Made by a program: the position numbers and the translations under genes
DNA from: Nodularia sp. NIES-3585
GTDB taxonomy: Bacteria; Cyanobacteriota; Cyanobacteriia; Cyanobacteriales; Nostocaceae
Reading direction: 5' to 3'
Length of the DNA stretch: 64,000 nucleotides
Assembly: GCF_002218065.1 (NCBI RefSeq)
Contig: NZ_BDUB01000001.1
Span: 1,806,711-1,870,710 of the forward strand
Notes under the pieces: generated by a model
What the model was told of the DNA's origin: nothing
Seen by the model: only the letters and a program-made list of their open reading frames with translations
Database searches by the model: none
In this document: one piece after another, positions 42,344 through 54,152 of the stretch
How the letters are laid out: every line of letters starts with the position of its first letter
Numbering within the stretch: position 1 is the first letter of the stretch

Positions 42344-43807
42344 TCAAACAGTTATAGGTTTAATAAAGGAATTAAATATAGAATCACAAAAATTATCCCA
42401 AGTTTTAGCTATCCATTGACATCGAAGATGTAACATGATTTCGGCATGATCTTTAAGCCAAAACTTACTGTTACCTTTCATGCGTAAATTAACAACTTGA
42501 CGAATTAAACTTTCAATCGCGCCACTGCCAAGAGGGAGCTTTTGAGATGCAACTTCGTTATATTTTAAAAGTCTCCGTCGGTAAGCTTTTAAAATATAAT
42601 TTCGCTCTCGGACTAAAATTTTCAGACGTTCCCCGGTCGCCCCAGGAATAAATTCATTCATGTTTCTCATTAAACCTAATGCTTGACCTTTCTTTAAAGT
42701 TTTTCGCGCCTTCTTAAACCATTGTTGGCGTTCATCTTTTGTGCTAAATGCAGCATCAGCGAAGTCTTGTAAATGTGATGCCGCGTGATAAAAATCTAAT
42801 AACTGATAAGTTTGATTTGGGCAGGTTAATTTTTTTAATAACGGAGGGATATGTATCCATATCCATTCTGCACCATCCGCAATTAATAAAACCTGTTTTG
42901 CCTGACTAATCCCTAAATTAACCAAGTACATCTCTAAGATTTGTAAAAATCCTTCAAATCCTGAGTAAGTCCCATCGTTAGTAATAGGAATCTCGCCATT
43001 CTTAACTTTTTCACCTTGCTCATTCACCACATAAATAGTTAATAATTTAGGCTCAACCCATTCTCCTGTATAGCCTACACGGTTAGTCTTAAGCTTACGT
43101 CTACCTTTATTATTGATCCGAATTCGGGTACGACCGCCGTCTACGGCGATGACAACACGCTGGTCTTTAAGAATATTAGTTGTCGGTAAATTGCCAACCT
43201 CTAAACCGTTTATTTTCGATTGACGTAAATTTATGCCAATCTTACCAAAGTAATATGTGAGCCGTTCTATGCGTTTTAGGCTGATATTTATGCCCCAATC
43301 TATTAGCGTTGTACGCGCTGCTTCAAAAGAGCCAGCAATTGCACCATATTGGGCAATCTTCGAGAAAACACCAGGGGTTAAACCCTCGGACATTCCTAAA
43401 TATCTTAAGAATGGGCAAAATCCTTCATTTAAGATTTTTTGATTTTTCTTTGGTTGAGTTGGACGTTCAACTACATAAGGTAATTTTAAATTTACTTCTA
43501 CGTTACCAATTGTTAATATTTGGCGCTTTTTACAACCATGTTTTTGCGTGTTAGGATGCCACCATCCTTGTGTCTCCTGCATTGCTTTATCCAAAAACTC
43601 TTCAGATTTGGACAGCTTATGCAGTAACAAAGCTGTGCATTCTCCTGCTAAAACTAATGCAGATTCTCTAATTTTTTCCTCTCGTTCCTTGAAAACGCGT
43701 CCATCCCATTCTGATATATTCGTTAATTCTAAAAGTTTCGTAACTTTTTCTTGAAACTGTTCTAAAGATTTGTTTAAATCGAAGCTAGAATATATACTAT
43801 TTTTCAT
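42344..43807 (-). mobile_element. ISKra4-like insertion sequence transposase
   Basis: A 487-residue DDE-type transposase: VIAVDGGRTRIR (first Asp), LLIADGAEWIWIHIP (second Asp) and a C-terminal LGSGAIESLIRQVVNLRMKG (Glu). This pattern fits the ISKra4 family, with ISLre2 as the alternative. The frame is intact. The sequence GGTAGGATTCCCGAATAG (minus strand, about 43857-43874) may be part of the right end, but I could not find its inverted partner near 42150-42343, so element ends are not defined. Confidence 0.8.
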
Positions 43808-44291
43808 TCGGTGTAGGCACTCCCTGTTTTGATGTCAGATATCAAAACCTTTACTATTCGGGAATCCTACCTTTTTTTTTGCCCAAAAAACGAGTCCTAT
43901 TTATCTCTGGTCATAAAAATCAAACCTTTGACAGTATAAACACTAGTGTTAGTGTAACTAATTTTTTTAATTTACTGAATCTGGTTTTTAGCGATTCCTA
44001 CCGAGCGCTTCGCGATCGCTTGTTTTTTGTCCAAACTCACAAAATCGCGTTGCTCCCGCTTTAAACCCAGTTTTTTGGTAAACAAGACGGGGAATGACAA
44101 TTAATCGCTTTTCTTCGCGGCGAACACAACTAGTCCAATGTCTGATTTTATTCTTTGGTTACATTTTTGTTTCAGTAATTACCGCTTGTTATATTTGAAG
44201 TGCGGAATGTGGGTTAATAGATAATTCACCAAAGAAAAAAGAATTTTAAGTAATACTGGTAAAAGCAGGAAAATTTACATAAAATCACAAA
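43808..44291. other. Gap between the transposase and pepA
   Basis: 484 bp. It starts with the probable end of the insertion sequence, including an inverted repeat TTTTGATGTCAGATATCAAAA at about 43831-43851. The remainder is AT-rich pepA upstream sequence. A 61-codon frame at 43879-44064 has no family features and is not called. Confidence 0.5.
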
Positions 44292-45767
44292 ATGAAAATT
44301 CAACCTAGTAACACGCCTCTGCTAGAGTGGGCAGGCGATAGTTTGGCTATTGGATTATTTGAAGATGCCGTAGAGTTAACAGGTGAACTGGCAAAATTAG
44401 ATGAGCAGTTGTCCGGCGTTTTAAAAGAACTGATTGCTGAGGAAGAATTTACAGCCAAAGCCTACAGCACCATTTTCACCCGTGTCAGTGCTGCTAGTCC
44501 CATCCGTAAAATAATTTTGGTCGGTTTGGGAAAACCAGAAGCTTTAAAACTAGAAACTCTCAGACGTGCTGCTGCGGCTGTGGCTAGGGTGGCGAAAAAG
44601 CAAAAAAGCAAAAACCTGGGTTTGAGTTTGCCATTGTGGGATAACAAGGCGGCGGAAACGGCTCAGGCGATCGCGGAAGGTACACAACTAGCCCTTTACC
44701 AAGATATTCGCTTTAAGTCTGAGCCAGAAGATAAAGGCGCAAAAATTGAAACCGTAGATTTACTGGGATTAGGTGGACAAGAAGCAGCCATTACCCTCGC
44801 TAATCAAATCGTTTCTGGGGTAAATTTAGCCAGGGAATTGGTAGCAGCACCAGCCAATGAAGTCACACCCATTACCTTGGCAGAAACAGCCCAGGCGATC
44901 GCCACTGAACACGGCATTGAGATCCAAATTTTAGAACGGGAAGACTGTGAAAAGCTGGGTATGGGGGCTTTTTTGGGAGTTGCCCAAGCTTCAGACTTGC
45001 CGCCAAAATTCATTCACTTGACATACAAACCCCAAGGCACACCCAGACGCAAACTAGCAATTATTGGTAAAGGTTTAACCTTCGATTCCGGCGGACTGAA
45101 TATTAAAGGTGCTGGTAGCGGCATCGAAACCATGAAAATTGACATGGGTGGTGCCGGTGCTACCTTGGGTGCAGCCAAAGCCATTGCCCAAATCAAGCCA
45201 GATGTAGAAGTTCACTTCATCTCAGCCGCCACAGAAAACATGATTAGCGGTCACGCCATGCACCCTGGCGACATCCTCAAAGCATCGAATGGCAAAACAA
45301 TAGAAGTGAATAACACCGACGCTGAAGGGCGTTTAACCTTAGCTGATGCCTTGGTGTATGCAGACAAATTGGGAGTAGATGCGGTCATTGATTTAGCCAC
45401 CCTCACAGGTGCTTGCGTTGTAGCTTTAGGTGAAGATATTGCCGGCTTATTTACGCCCGATGATGCTGTCGCGTCCCAACTGGAACAAGCAGCCCAAAGC
45501 GCCGGCGAAAAACTGTGGCGAATGCCAATGGAAGACAAATATTTTGAAGGGCTGAAATCCGGAATTGCGGACATGAAAAATACTGGGCCGCGTCCTGGTG
45601 GTTCCATTACTGCTGCCCTTTTCCTCAAGCAGTTCATCAAAGACACACCTTGGGCGCACTTAGACGTTGCTGGCCCAGTGTGGACAGATAAAGAAAACGG
45701 CTACAACAGCCCAGGTGCTACAGGCTACGGCGTGCGAACCCTAGTTAATTGGGTATTGGGTGAGTAG
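44292..45767 (+). CDS. pepA: Leucyl aminopeptidase (M17)
   Basis: A 491-residue cytosolic aminopeptidase that removes N-terminal residues using two metals. The C-terminal catalytic domain has [30 protein letters not shown] and the M17 signature NNTDAEGRL, with later [13 protein letters not shown]. All expected metal ligands appear present and the length is normal. It is followed by a GGGGAGT heptamer repeat. Confidence 0.95.
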   Translation: MKIQPSNTPLLEWAGDSLAIGLFEDAVELTGELAKLDEQLSGVLKELIAEEEFTAKAYSTIFTRVSAASPIRKIILVGLGKPEALKLETLRRAAAAVARVAKKQKSKNLGLSLPLWDNKAAETAQAIAEGTQLALYQDIRFKSEPEDKGAKIETVDLLGLGGQEAAITLANQIVSGVNLARELVAAPANEVTPITLAETAQAIATEHGIEIQILEREDCEKLGMGAFLGVAQASDLPPKFIHLTYKPQGTPRRKLAIIGKGLTFDSGGLNIKGAGSGIETMKIDMGGAGATLGAAKAIAQIKPDVEVHFISAATENMISGHAMHPGDILKASNGKTIEVNNTDAEGRLTLADALVYADKLGVDAVIDLATLTGACVVALGEDIAGLFTPDDAVASQLEQAAQSAGEKLWRMPMEDKYFEGLKSGIADMKNTGPRPGGSITAALFLKQFIKDTPWAHLDVAGPVWTDKENGYNSPGATGYGVRTLVNWVLGE

Positions 45768-45772
45768 AAATT

Positions 45773-45810
45773 AGGGAGTGGGGAGTGGGGAGTGGGGAGT
45801 GGGGAGTAGG
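45773..45810. repeat. Heptamer repeat downstream of pepA
   Basis: GGGAGTG units in tandem directly after the pepA stop codon; same family as the repeats at 132-171, 9132-9155 and within mutS2. Confidence 0.85.
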
Positions 45811-46027
45811 AAAGAAGCAGGGGGTGCTGTTGCAGATATCTGAGAGAAAAGCCCAGTTAACAGTCAACACTCAACCGTCAACATTCCCCAATCCCTAAGC
45901 ATTCATGGTATGTTGAGCTAGCTGTTAAAGTTGCAATAGCGACATGACTAATACGGTAGTCAGAAAGTTCCGGTTTTTGGGCAAAGCCATCTGGTAAAAT
46001 TTGTAAGGTTTCTAGTAGCTCTAAGCA

Positions 46028-47053
46028 ATGGGATCGACTGGCGTACGGATAGCAATTGACGCAATGGGAGGGGATCATGCACCCGGTGAAATCGTTACTG
46101 GCGCACTGCGCGCCAGTGAAGAATTGGGTGTCAAAGTATTATTAGTTGGTGATCCCCAACAAATTGCAGCTGCCTTGCCCCCAAAAACAAATTTGGAGCG
46201 GGTAGAGATCGTTCCTGCTGAGGAAGCGATCGCAATGGATGAGGAGCCTTTGAATGCAGTTAGACGCAAACGCAAGGCTTCTATTAATGTGGCGATGAAT
46301 TTAGTCAAGCAGCAACAGGCAGATGCAGTGTTTTCTGCGGGACACTCTGGGGCAGCTATGGCAGCAGCTTTGCTCCGCCTCGGACGATTACCAGGAATTG
46401 ACCGCCCCGCCATTGGCACGGTTTTTCCCACAATCAAAGCTGGTAAACCAGTACTGATACTTGATGTTGGTGCCAATGTAGACTGCCGCCCTAAGTTTTT
46501 AGAGCAGTTTGCTGTCATGGGGTCAACTTATAGCCAGTATGTATTGGGTGTTCACAAGCCTGATGTAGGTTTGTTGAATATTGGTGAAGAAGACACGAAG
46601 GGTAATGAAGTAGCACTGCGCGCCCACCAATTACTCAGGGAAAATTCCCAAATTAATTTTATTGGTAATGCTGAAGGGCGTGATGTCCTTTCTGGTAACT
46701 TTGATGTGATTGTCTGCGATGGCTTTGTGGGCAATGTGTTATTGAAATTTGCCGAAGCTGTGGGTGAAGTGATTCTGCAAATCTTGCGAGAAGAATTACC
46801 CCAAGGATTGCAAGGTCAAATTGGTACAGCAATTTTAAAACCAAATTTGAAGCGAGTCAAACAACGCATGGATCACGCAGAACATGGTGGTGCATTGCTT
46901 TTAGGCGTTGCCGGAGTCTGTTTTATTGGCCACGGTAGCTCTCAAGCTCCTTCTATTTTTAATGCCATTCGTATGGCAAAAGAAGCTGTAGATAATCAGG
47001 TGCTGCAAAGACTTCAGTCCCAATATGAAATCCTACAGCAGGAAACTAGTTAG
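46028..47053 (+). CDS. plsX: Phosphate acyltransferase PlsX
   Basis: A 341-residue enzyme making acyl-phosphate from acyl-ACP for phospholipid synthesis. Family motifs are IAIDAMGGDHAPGEIVTGAL at the N-terminus, SAGHSGAAMAAALLRLGR, and DGFVGNVLLKFAEA. It heads a plsX-fabH-fabD-plsC series on the same strand, a common lipid-synthesis cluster. The spacing to fabH is 126 bp. Confidence 0.95.
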   Translation: MGSTGVRIAIDAMGGDHAPGEIVTGALRASEELGVKVLLVGDPQQIAAALPPKTNLERVEIVPAEEAIAMDEEPLNAVRRKRKASINVAMNLVKQQQADAVFSAGHSGAAMAAALLRLGRLPGIDRPAIGTVFPTIKAGKPVLILDVGANVDCRPKFLEQFAVMGSTYSQYVLGVHKPDVGLLNIGEEDTKGNEVALRAHQLLRENSQINFIGNAEGRDVLSGNFDVIVCDGFVGNVLLKFAEAVGEVILQILREELPQGLQGQIGTAILKPNLKRVKQRMDHAEHGGALLLGVAGVCFIGHGSSQAPSIFNAIRMAKEAVDNQVLQRLQSQYEILQQETS

Positions 47054-47179
47054 GAATTAGCCACAAAACTAGCGATCAATAGCTGGAAAAAAGTCATTGG
47101 TCAATAGGAAAGGACTAATGACTAATGGCTGACGACTCATGACTAATAACGAAAATGCTTATAGCTGGGGAGACTAGGA

Positions 47180-48172
47180 GTGGAAAAGTTAGGCATAGCA
47201 ATTACAGGAAGCGGCTCGGCAGTACCAAAAACTTCTATTACTAACCAGGTGATGAGTGAACTGGTGGAAACTTCAGATGAGTGGATTGCTAGCAGAACCG
47301 GAATTCGTCAACGGCGTTTAGCACTACCATCTGAGTCTTTGAGTATGCTGGCTACTGCTGCTAGTAGTCAAGCGATCGCATCTGCCGGAATTAAAGCCAC
47401 AGACCTGGACTTGATTTTGCTGGCAACATCCACCCCTGATGACTTATTTGGCACGGCTTGTCACATCCAAGCTGAATTAGGAGCAACAAACGCAGTAGCC
47501 TTTGATTTGACAGCTGCTTGCTCTGGCTTCGTCTTTGGGCTAGTCACAGCTGCCCAATATATCAAAACAGGTGTCTACCAAAATGTACTGTTAATTGGGG
47601 CAGATATCCTCTCTCGCTGGGTAGATTGGCAAGACCGACGGACTTGTGTACTCTTCGGCGATGGTGCTGGGGCGGTAGTATTGCAAGCGAATCAAAGCGA
47701 TCGCCTATTAGGATTTTCCTTAAAAAGCGATGGTACGCAAAACCACTACCTCAATCTTGCTTATGCTCCTTCTGCCCAAGAATTACTCCCAGATGTAAAT
47801 GTCACTAAAGGCACTTATCAACCCATAACTATGAACGGCAAAGAAGTCTACCGCTTTGCTGTCCAAAAAGTACCAGAAATTATTGATAAAGCTTTATTTC
47901 AAGCTCATCTCACTGTTGACCAAATAGATTGGCTGGTATTACATCAAGCAAATCAGCGGATTATTGATTCGGTTGCTCAACGCCTAAATATTCCAGAAAA
48001 CAAAGTAATTAGCAATCTCGCCAACTACGGCAATACCTCCGCCGCTTCTATTCCCCTAGCCCTAGATGAAGCCGTGCGGCAAGGAAAAATCAAACAGAAT
48101 GACATCATTGCTACATCTGGCTTTGGTGCTGGACTCACTTGGGGCGCAGCCATCTTTCAATGGGGAAGATAA
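47180..48172 (+). CDS. fabH: 3-oxoacyl-ACP synthase III (KAS III)
   Basis: A 330-residue condensing enzyme that starts fatty acid synthesis from acetyl-CoA and malonyl-ACP. The active-site Cys is in DLTAACSGF (C114), with His in LVLHQANQRI and Asn in NYGNTSAAS. A GTG start at 47180 gives the standard N-terminus (MEKLGIAITGSGSAVP). It lies between plsX and fabD. Confidence 0.95.
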   Translation: MEKLGIAITGSGSAVPKTSITNQVMSELVETSDEWIASRTGIRQRRLALPSESLSMLATAASSQAIASAGIKATDLDLILLATSTPDDLFGTACHIQAELGATNAVAFDLTAACSGFVFGLVTAAQYIKTGVYQNVLLIGADILSRWVDWQDRRTCVLFGDGAGAVVLQANQSDRLLGFSLKSDGTQNHYLNLAYAPSAQELLPDVNVTKGTYQPITMNGKEVYRFAVQKVPEIIDKALFQAHLTVDQIDWLVLHQANQRIIDSVAQRLNIPENKVISNLANYGNTSAASIPLALDEAVRQGKIKQNDIIATSGFGAGLTWGAAIFQWGR

Positions 48173-48195
48173 GAGGCAGGGAGCAGGGAGTAAAG

Positions 48196-48300
48196 AATTT
48201 TGGATTTTGGATTTGCGTTAGCGAAGCGTACGCAGCGCAGCGAGTATTTTAGATTGCAGTCTAATCCAAAATTTAAAATCTAAAATCTAAAATTGATTGA
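48196..48300. repeat. Fragment of the larger dispersed repeat with the nested short repeat
   Basis: It contains GCGTTAGCGAAGCGTACGCA then GCGCAGCGAG, flanked by TTTTGGATTTT and repeated AAAATCTAAAATC. These parts match the 11.5-kb copy. It lies between fabH and fabD. Confidence 0.7.
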
Positions 48301-48302
48301 CC

Positions 48303-48329
48303 AATGACAAATGACAAATGACAAATGAC
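48303..48329 (+). repeat. Heptamer repeat carrying the fabD start codon
   Basis: AATGACA-type units repeat four times. The last ATG (48325) is the fabD start, and earlier ATGs at 48304, 48311 and 48318 are out of frame with each other. No separate Shine-Dalgarno is visible in the repeat. Confidence 0.85.
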
Positions 48330-49206
48330 TAAAACTGCATGGGTGTTTCCCGGACAAGGTTCTCAAGCACTGGGAATGGGAATTGATTTATTAGATATAC
48401 CAAGCGCTAAAGATAAATTTGCCCAAGCTGAAGCGATTTTGGGCTGGTCTGTCACGGACTTATGTCAAAACGAAAAAGAAAAGTTATCACAGACACTCTA
48501 CACACAACCAAGTCTTTATGTGGTAGAAAGCATCCTGGCTGATATTCTCCGGGAACGGGGACACAAACCAGATGTAGTTGCTGGTCATAGTTTGGGTGAA
48601 TACATAGCCCTTTACATTGCAGGTGTGTTTGAGTGGTCGGCTGGGTTACACTTAGTAAAGCGTCGTGCTGAACTCATGGATAGTACAGACGGTGGCATGA
48701 TGGCGGCTTTAATGAACTTTGACCCTGAACTGTTAGAAATAGCTCTGGCTCAGACACCAGATGCCGTTTTGGCAAATGATAACAGTCCCGGTCAGGTGGT
48801 CATCTCTGGTACTCCAGAAGCTGTAAGACAAGTTATGTCTCAAGTCAAAGCCAAACGTGCTATACCCTTGAGAACCTCTGGAGCATTTCATTCACCTTTT
48901 ATGGCAGCTGCGTCTGCGGAATTCCAAGATATTCTCGAATCAGTGGAATTTCAGCCAGTTGTTATACCAGTCATGTCTAATGTAGATCCATCTCCATCTA
49001 CTGATACCAAAATTATAAAGCAGCGCCTCAGCCAACAAATGACGGGTTCTGTCCGGTGGCGAGAAATTTCTCTGCAATTACCAACACAAGGTATTGAGGA
49101 AGTTGTGGAAATTGGCCCTGGTAATGTCCTAACTAATTTGATTAAACGCACCACTCCTAATTTAATTTTGAAAAATGTTCGTAATGCTGCCGAATTACCA
49201 GTTTAG
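48325..49206 (+). CDS. fabD: Malonyl-CoA-ACP transacylase
   Basis: A 293-residue enzyme that transfers malonyl groups to ACP. Motifs are FPGQGSQ (8-14), the nucleophile GHSLGEY (Ser89) and SGAFHSPFM with the catalytic His. The N-terminus MTKTAWVFPGQGSQ is standard, so the ATG at 48325 inside the heptamer repeat is probably the true start. It is followed by a DUF433/PIN-like pair and then plsC. Confidence 0.95.
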   Translation: MTKTAWVFPGQGSQALGMGIDLLDIPSAKDKFAQAEAILGWSVTDLCQNEKEKLSQTLYTQPSLYVVESILADILRERGHKPDVVAGHSLGEYIALYIAGVFEWSAGLHLVKRRAELMDSTDGGMMAALMNFDPELLEIALAQTPDAVLANDNSPGQVVISGTPEAVRQVMSQVKAKRAIPLRTSGAFHSPFMAAASAEFQDILESVEFQPVVIPVMSNVDPSPSTDTKIIKQRLSQQMTGSVRWREISLQLPTQGIEEVVEIGPGNVLTNLIKRTTPNLILKNVRNAAELPV

Positions 49207-49263
49207 ATGATTGAACAAGTTCATTCAAAATTGAATAGGATCAGCTCAGATAACTTCTAGGAG

Positions 49264-49647
49264 ATGATGGATATGACAAGCGTATCCAATGGGCAACCAA
49301 GTATTATTCGTACAGAACGGGGACTAATGATTGCCGGAACACGTATTACTTTGTACGATGTGATGGACTATCTCAAAGCCGAATATCCATCTAAGTTGAT
49401 TTGTGAAAAGCTGGGACTAAATCATGAACAGGTGAACTTGGCTTTAGCCTACATAAAAGCTCATAGTGCGGAAATGGAAGCCGAGTATCAAGATTTTCTC
49501 CAAAATGGAGAGGAAATTCGACAGTATTGGCAAGAGAAAAACCGCGAAAGATTTGCGACAATTGCAGCTATGCCGAATAAAGTCGGTCAGGAAGCTTTAC
49601 GCGCAAAACTCCAATCTTGGAAAGAGCGCATTGCATCCCTATCATGA
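49264..49647 (+). CDS. DUF433-containing protein, likely antitoxin-type
   Basis: A 127-residue protein. DUF433 features include RTERGLMIAGTRITLYDVMD and YPSKLICEKLGLNHEQVNLAL, a helix-turn-helix-like region. DUF433 proteins are often paired with PIN-like toxins. An AGGAG lies at 49258-49262; the ATGs at 49264, 49267 and 49273 are all possible, with the later two better spaced. The stop overlaps the next gene (ATGA). Confidence 0.8.
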   Translation: MMDMTSVSNGQPSIIRTERGLMIAGTRITLYDVMDYLKAEYPSKLICEKLGLNHEQVNLALAYIKAHSAEMEAEYQDFLQNGEEIRQYWQEKNRERFATIAAMPNKVGQEALRAKLQSWKERIASLS

Positions 49648-50036
49648 ATTTTCTGATTGACTACAACTTAACAGGAGATGCTGTTTTATTCTGGGGAACA
49701 CTTGCGGCTGAAGGTTGGATTGAACTTTTATCAATTAGCTTTTTCACATTTAAACAAGTTGGATTACCAACAGATAGTAGTGACAGAGTTGTGTGGCAAT
49801 TTGCTCAAGCAAACCACATGATTCTGATTACAGCTAATCGAAATATGAAAGGAACTGATTCATTAGAGCAGATGATTCGTGAGAATAATACAGCTAATTC
49901 TCTCCCAATTCTTACTATTGGAAATCCTGACCGATTAGATGAGCGTGGTTATCGGGAAAAATGCGCTGTTCGTCTAGTCGATGTTTTATTAGATATTGAA
50001 AACTATATGGGAGCAGGTAGAATCTTTATTCCTTGA
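49644..50036 (+). CDS. DUF5615-type PIN-like protein, likely toxin partner
   Basis: A 130-residue protein from ATG 49644, which overlaps the DUF433 stop. Acidic PIN-like features are MNFLIDYNLTGD at the start and SSDRVVWQFAQANHMILITA in the middle. It fits the PIN-like DUF5615 family that partners DUF433. I infer a toxin-antitoxin-like RNase pair, though many such pairs have not been tested. It sits between fabD and plsC. Confidence 0.75.
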   Translation: MNFLIDYNLTGDAVLFWGTLAAEGWIELLSISFFTFKQVGLPTDSSDRVVWQFAQANHMILITANRNMKGTDSLEQMIRENNTANSLPILTIGNPDRLDERGYREKCAVRLVDVLLDIENYMGAGRIFIP

Positions 50037-50336
50037 GCTTTGGTTTGTATCTCGCAAGCTTTTCATCAGAAGCTGCTCTGTAGCAAAGCTTTAAAGTGTA
50101 AATAGGATGATATTCATCACAATTATAGATATTTAGGCAAAATCAGGTATATACGTTATTATTGTATTTGATGGTTGTATTATATACATTTAGCATTTTC
50201 AGTGACTCGGTGTTAAATTTATCGTTGTCAGTCGCAGCTGAATAGTTTGTAAACAGGCTAAATCTAACTCTCCTGACTGACCAAAAGCGATCGCGATCGC
50301 TTATGCTAAATTTTAATCTTAATTTAATTATTTTCC
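50037..50336. other. Gap upstream of plsC
   Basis: 300 bp. It is AT-rich and contains a double HIP1 site (GCGATCGCGATCGC at 50287-50300). No gene or hairpin is recognised. It presumably supplies a promoter for plsC after the inserted pair. Confidence 0.4.
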
Positions 50337-50975
50337 GTGACCAGAGAACGCGAACCTTTGATCAGTCTGGCACTGTACCACGCTTTTAAGTGGTCGATTG
50401 TCAGCCCTATGCTTCATGCTTACTTTCGAGGGCGAATTTATGGGGTGGAAAATGTACCCCAATCAGGGAAGCTAGTGGTAGTGAGTAATCATGCTAGTTA
50501 CTTTGATCCGCCGATTGTCTCTAATTGTGTACGTCGTCCAGTGGCGTATATGGCTAAGGAGGAGTTATTTGAAATCCCAGTTTTGGCACAAGCAATTAAA
50601 TTGTATGGTGCTTACCCGGTAAGTAGGGGTAGTGGCGATCGCAATTCTATTCGCGCCGCCCTGGAGTATCTGGAAAATGGCTGGGCTGTAGGTGTTTTCT
50701 TAGAAGGTACTCGCACTCCAGATGGTAGAATTACAGATCCCAAAAGAGGGGCTGCACTATTGGCGGCGAAGGCTAAAGCACCATTCTTACCCGTGAGTTT
50801 ATGGGGTTCTGACAAAATATTACAGAAAGGTTCGGCTATCCCTCGTGCAGTTCCCTTAACTATTCGGATTGGTAAATTAATTGCTGCGCCCAGTTCTACT
50901 AATAAAGCAGAATTACAAGCTGTGACACATCAGTGTGCGACAGCAATTAATGAGTTGCATGATTTAGGACGCTAA
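50337..50975 (+). CDS. plsC: 1-acyl-sn-glycerol-3-phosphate acyltransferase
   Basis: A 212-residue enzyme of phosphatidic acid synthesis. Motifs are NHASYFDPP (H-x4-D), GAYPVSRGSGDRNSIRAAL and FLEGTRTPDG. A GTG start at 50337 is used. It acts after PlsX/PlsY in the phospholipid pathway, consistent with the plsX-fabH-fabD cluster upstream. Confidence 0.92.
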   Translation: MTREREPLISLALYHAFKWSIVSPMLHAYFRGRIYGVENVPQSGKLVVVSNHASYFDPPIVSNCVRRPVAYMAKEELFEIPVLAQAIKLYGAYPVSRGSGDRNSIRAALEYLENGWAVGVFLEGTRTPDGRITDPKRGAALLAAKAKAPFLPVSLWGSDKILQKGSAIPRAVPLTIRIGKLIAAPSSTNKAELQAVTHQCATAINELHDLGR

Positions 50976-51032
50976 GAAATAGCAACAACTAATGTTATAG
51001 AATCGGCCTTAGACGAATTAAGACGGGCAATT

Positions 51033-51326
51033 ATGTCGGATTTAAGAACAGAACTAACAGCAAATCTGGATGAAGCTGAGTGGGATTGGCTAATTCCTCA
51101 TGTACAAAGGGATGCGGTGATTGTAGTTGCAGAGGATTTAGACTTACTCGATGTGGGAGTGGCGATCGCCAGTGATCAAATTTCATCGGTGCAACAGTGG
51201 ATTGATCAGCAATTGATGGCTAAACCTTCAGAGACACAAATGGGAAATTGGAATAGCGATCGCACCAAACGATTTCAGACTCTGATTATTCAGCCTTATG
51301 TTCTAGTGCAAGAAATGGCTGCATAG
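51033..51326 (+). CDS. DUF2288 family protein
   Basis: A 97-residue acidic protein matching DUF2288: LRTELTANLDEAEWDWLIPH, DAVIVVAEDLDLLDVGVAIA and the C-terminal RFQTLIIQPYVLVQE. The function is unknown. It follows plsC by 57 bp on the same strand. Confidence 0.82.
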   Translation: MSDLRTELTANLDEAEWDWLIPHVQRDAVIVVAEDLDLLDVGVAIASDQISSVQQWIDQQLMAKPSETQMGNWNSDRTKRFQTLIIQPYVLVQEMAA

Positions 51327-51399
51327 CAGACTAGAAAACAAATGTTTTGAAGATTTGGGTGGAGTCTAAATCCCCATCCAAATTTTCCCATGCTGCAAT

Positions 51400-51969
51400 T
51401 CACCGCTTTGGGTTATGTTCTGCACCCGTGTAACCAGTAGTCACCCAAAGTAAGGCTCTAGCGCCATCACGAATAGATTTATCCACGGATTCACGCATAT
51501 TGTCTGAAGGTACTGGCACAGGTTTTAATTGAATACCTCGACTCCCCAAAACAATCTCGCCAACGACACGGGCGCGGCGCATATGGAACTCCGAAGTAAC
51601 TAAATAAACACTCTTAATCCCTTGAGCTTGCAACTCATCTACTAATGTAGTAAAATTGGTAACAGTATCTACAGCTTGATAATCCAGGTGTAATCGTTTG
51701 GGATCAACTCCAGCACTGGCAAACACATTCTCAGTCGATCTAGGTGGACTCCCCCCAGAAATCCAAATTGGTAAACTTGGATGCTCGCGAACAAAATTGG
51801 CTGTAAACTTTTCTCTTTCTAAACGTGACGTAGAACCACCCAAGACTAATACTGCTTGGGGAGGCAAAGTTTCAATTTTCGATTCTTGGTATCCCAACCA
51901 CATCAATAGCGGTAGGGCGAAAACTATAAACCGAAATGAATGACCTGTAAATAATAGATTATTCTTCAA
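51400..51969 (-). CDS. YdcF/DUF218-family protein
   Basis: A 189-residue protein with a membrane-like N-terminus (FRFIVFALPLLMWLGY) and DUF218 motifs: VLVLGGSTSRLEREK, PIWISGGSPP, VDTVTNF and VTSEFHMRRARVVGE. Family members are linked to envelope processes such as vancomycin resistance (SanA) and exopolysaccharide. The role here is unknown. Confidence 0.85.
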   Translation of the reverse strand: MKNNLLFTGHSFRFIVFALPLLMWLGYQESKIETLPPQAVLVLGGSTSRLEREKFTANFVREHPSLPIWISGGSPPRSTENVFASAGVDPKRLHLDYQAVDTVTNFTTLVDELQAQGIKSVYLVTSEFHMRRARVVGEIVLGSRGIQLKPVPVPSDNMRESVDKSIRDGARALLWVTTGYTGAEHNPKR

Positions 51970-52201
51970 GACTCTATACTTTCGGCTGTTGAGGTCAGGA
52001 TTTTCTATGAAAGAAGATAAACAATTATGTAAGGTAACAGATTTTTGCCAAATCTACCAAAATGTGAACTTATATTTTTTTTAGTACAGGTTCAAATGTG
52101 TACTAACATAATCTACCGCAATTGAGACAAGATCGTAAACTGGATCGGAACATTCATTCAAGGCTTCCGACCCCCTGTGTGATCAAATTGTCTTCTGAGG
52201 A

Positions 52202-52275
52202 CGGGACTGGCCAGGCTCGAACCGGCGACCTAGCGCTTAGGAGGCGCTCGCTCTATCCATCTGAGCTACAGCCCC
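52202..52275 (-). tRNA. trnR-CCT: tRNA-Arg (anticodon CCT)
   Basis: A 74-nt cloverleaf on the minus strand. The acceptor stem GGGGCTG pairs with CAGTCCC, with discriminator G. The D arm is GCTC/GAGC, the anticodon arm AGCGC/GCGCT with loop CTCCTAA (anticodon CCT at 52241-52239), and the T arm GCCGG-TTCGAGC-CTGGC. CCA is not encoded. It reads AGG codons. Confidence 0.95.
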
Positions 52276-52318
52276 AACTAAAAAGCATATGCAAGCACAT
52301 ACTATGATAGCAGTAGTC

Positions 52319-54068
<1,750 letters not shown>

Positions 54069-54152
54069 CTTTTTTGGCTCTTAAATTCATAGAATCCACA
54101 GTCAGCAATGGCTCATGTATGATTTCTCCTCATCCCAGAAATATTAGAATAT

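Noticed and set aside
43879-44064. 61-codon open frame between the insertion sequence and pepA
   Set aside because: There are no family features and no ribosome binding site, and it starts close to the likely insertion sequence end.
52122-52307. Open frame on the plus strand
   Set aside because: It covers the tRNA-Arg gene on the opposite strand, so it is spurious.
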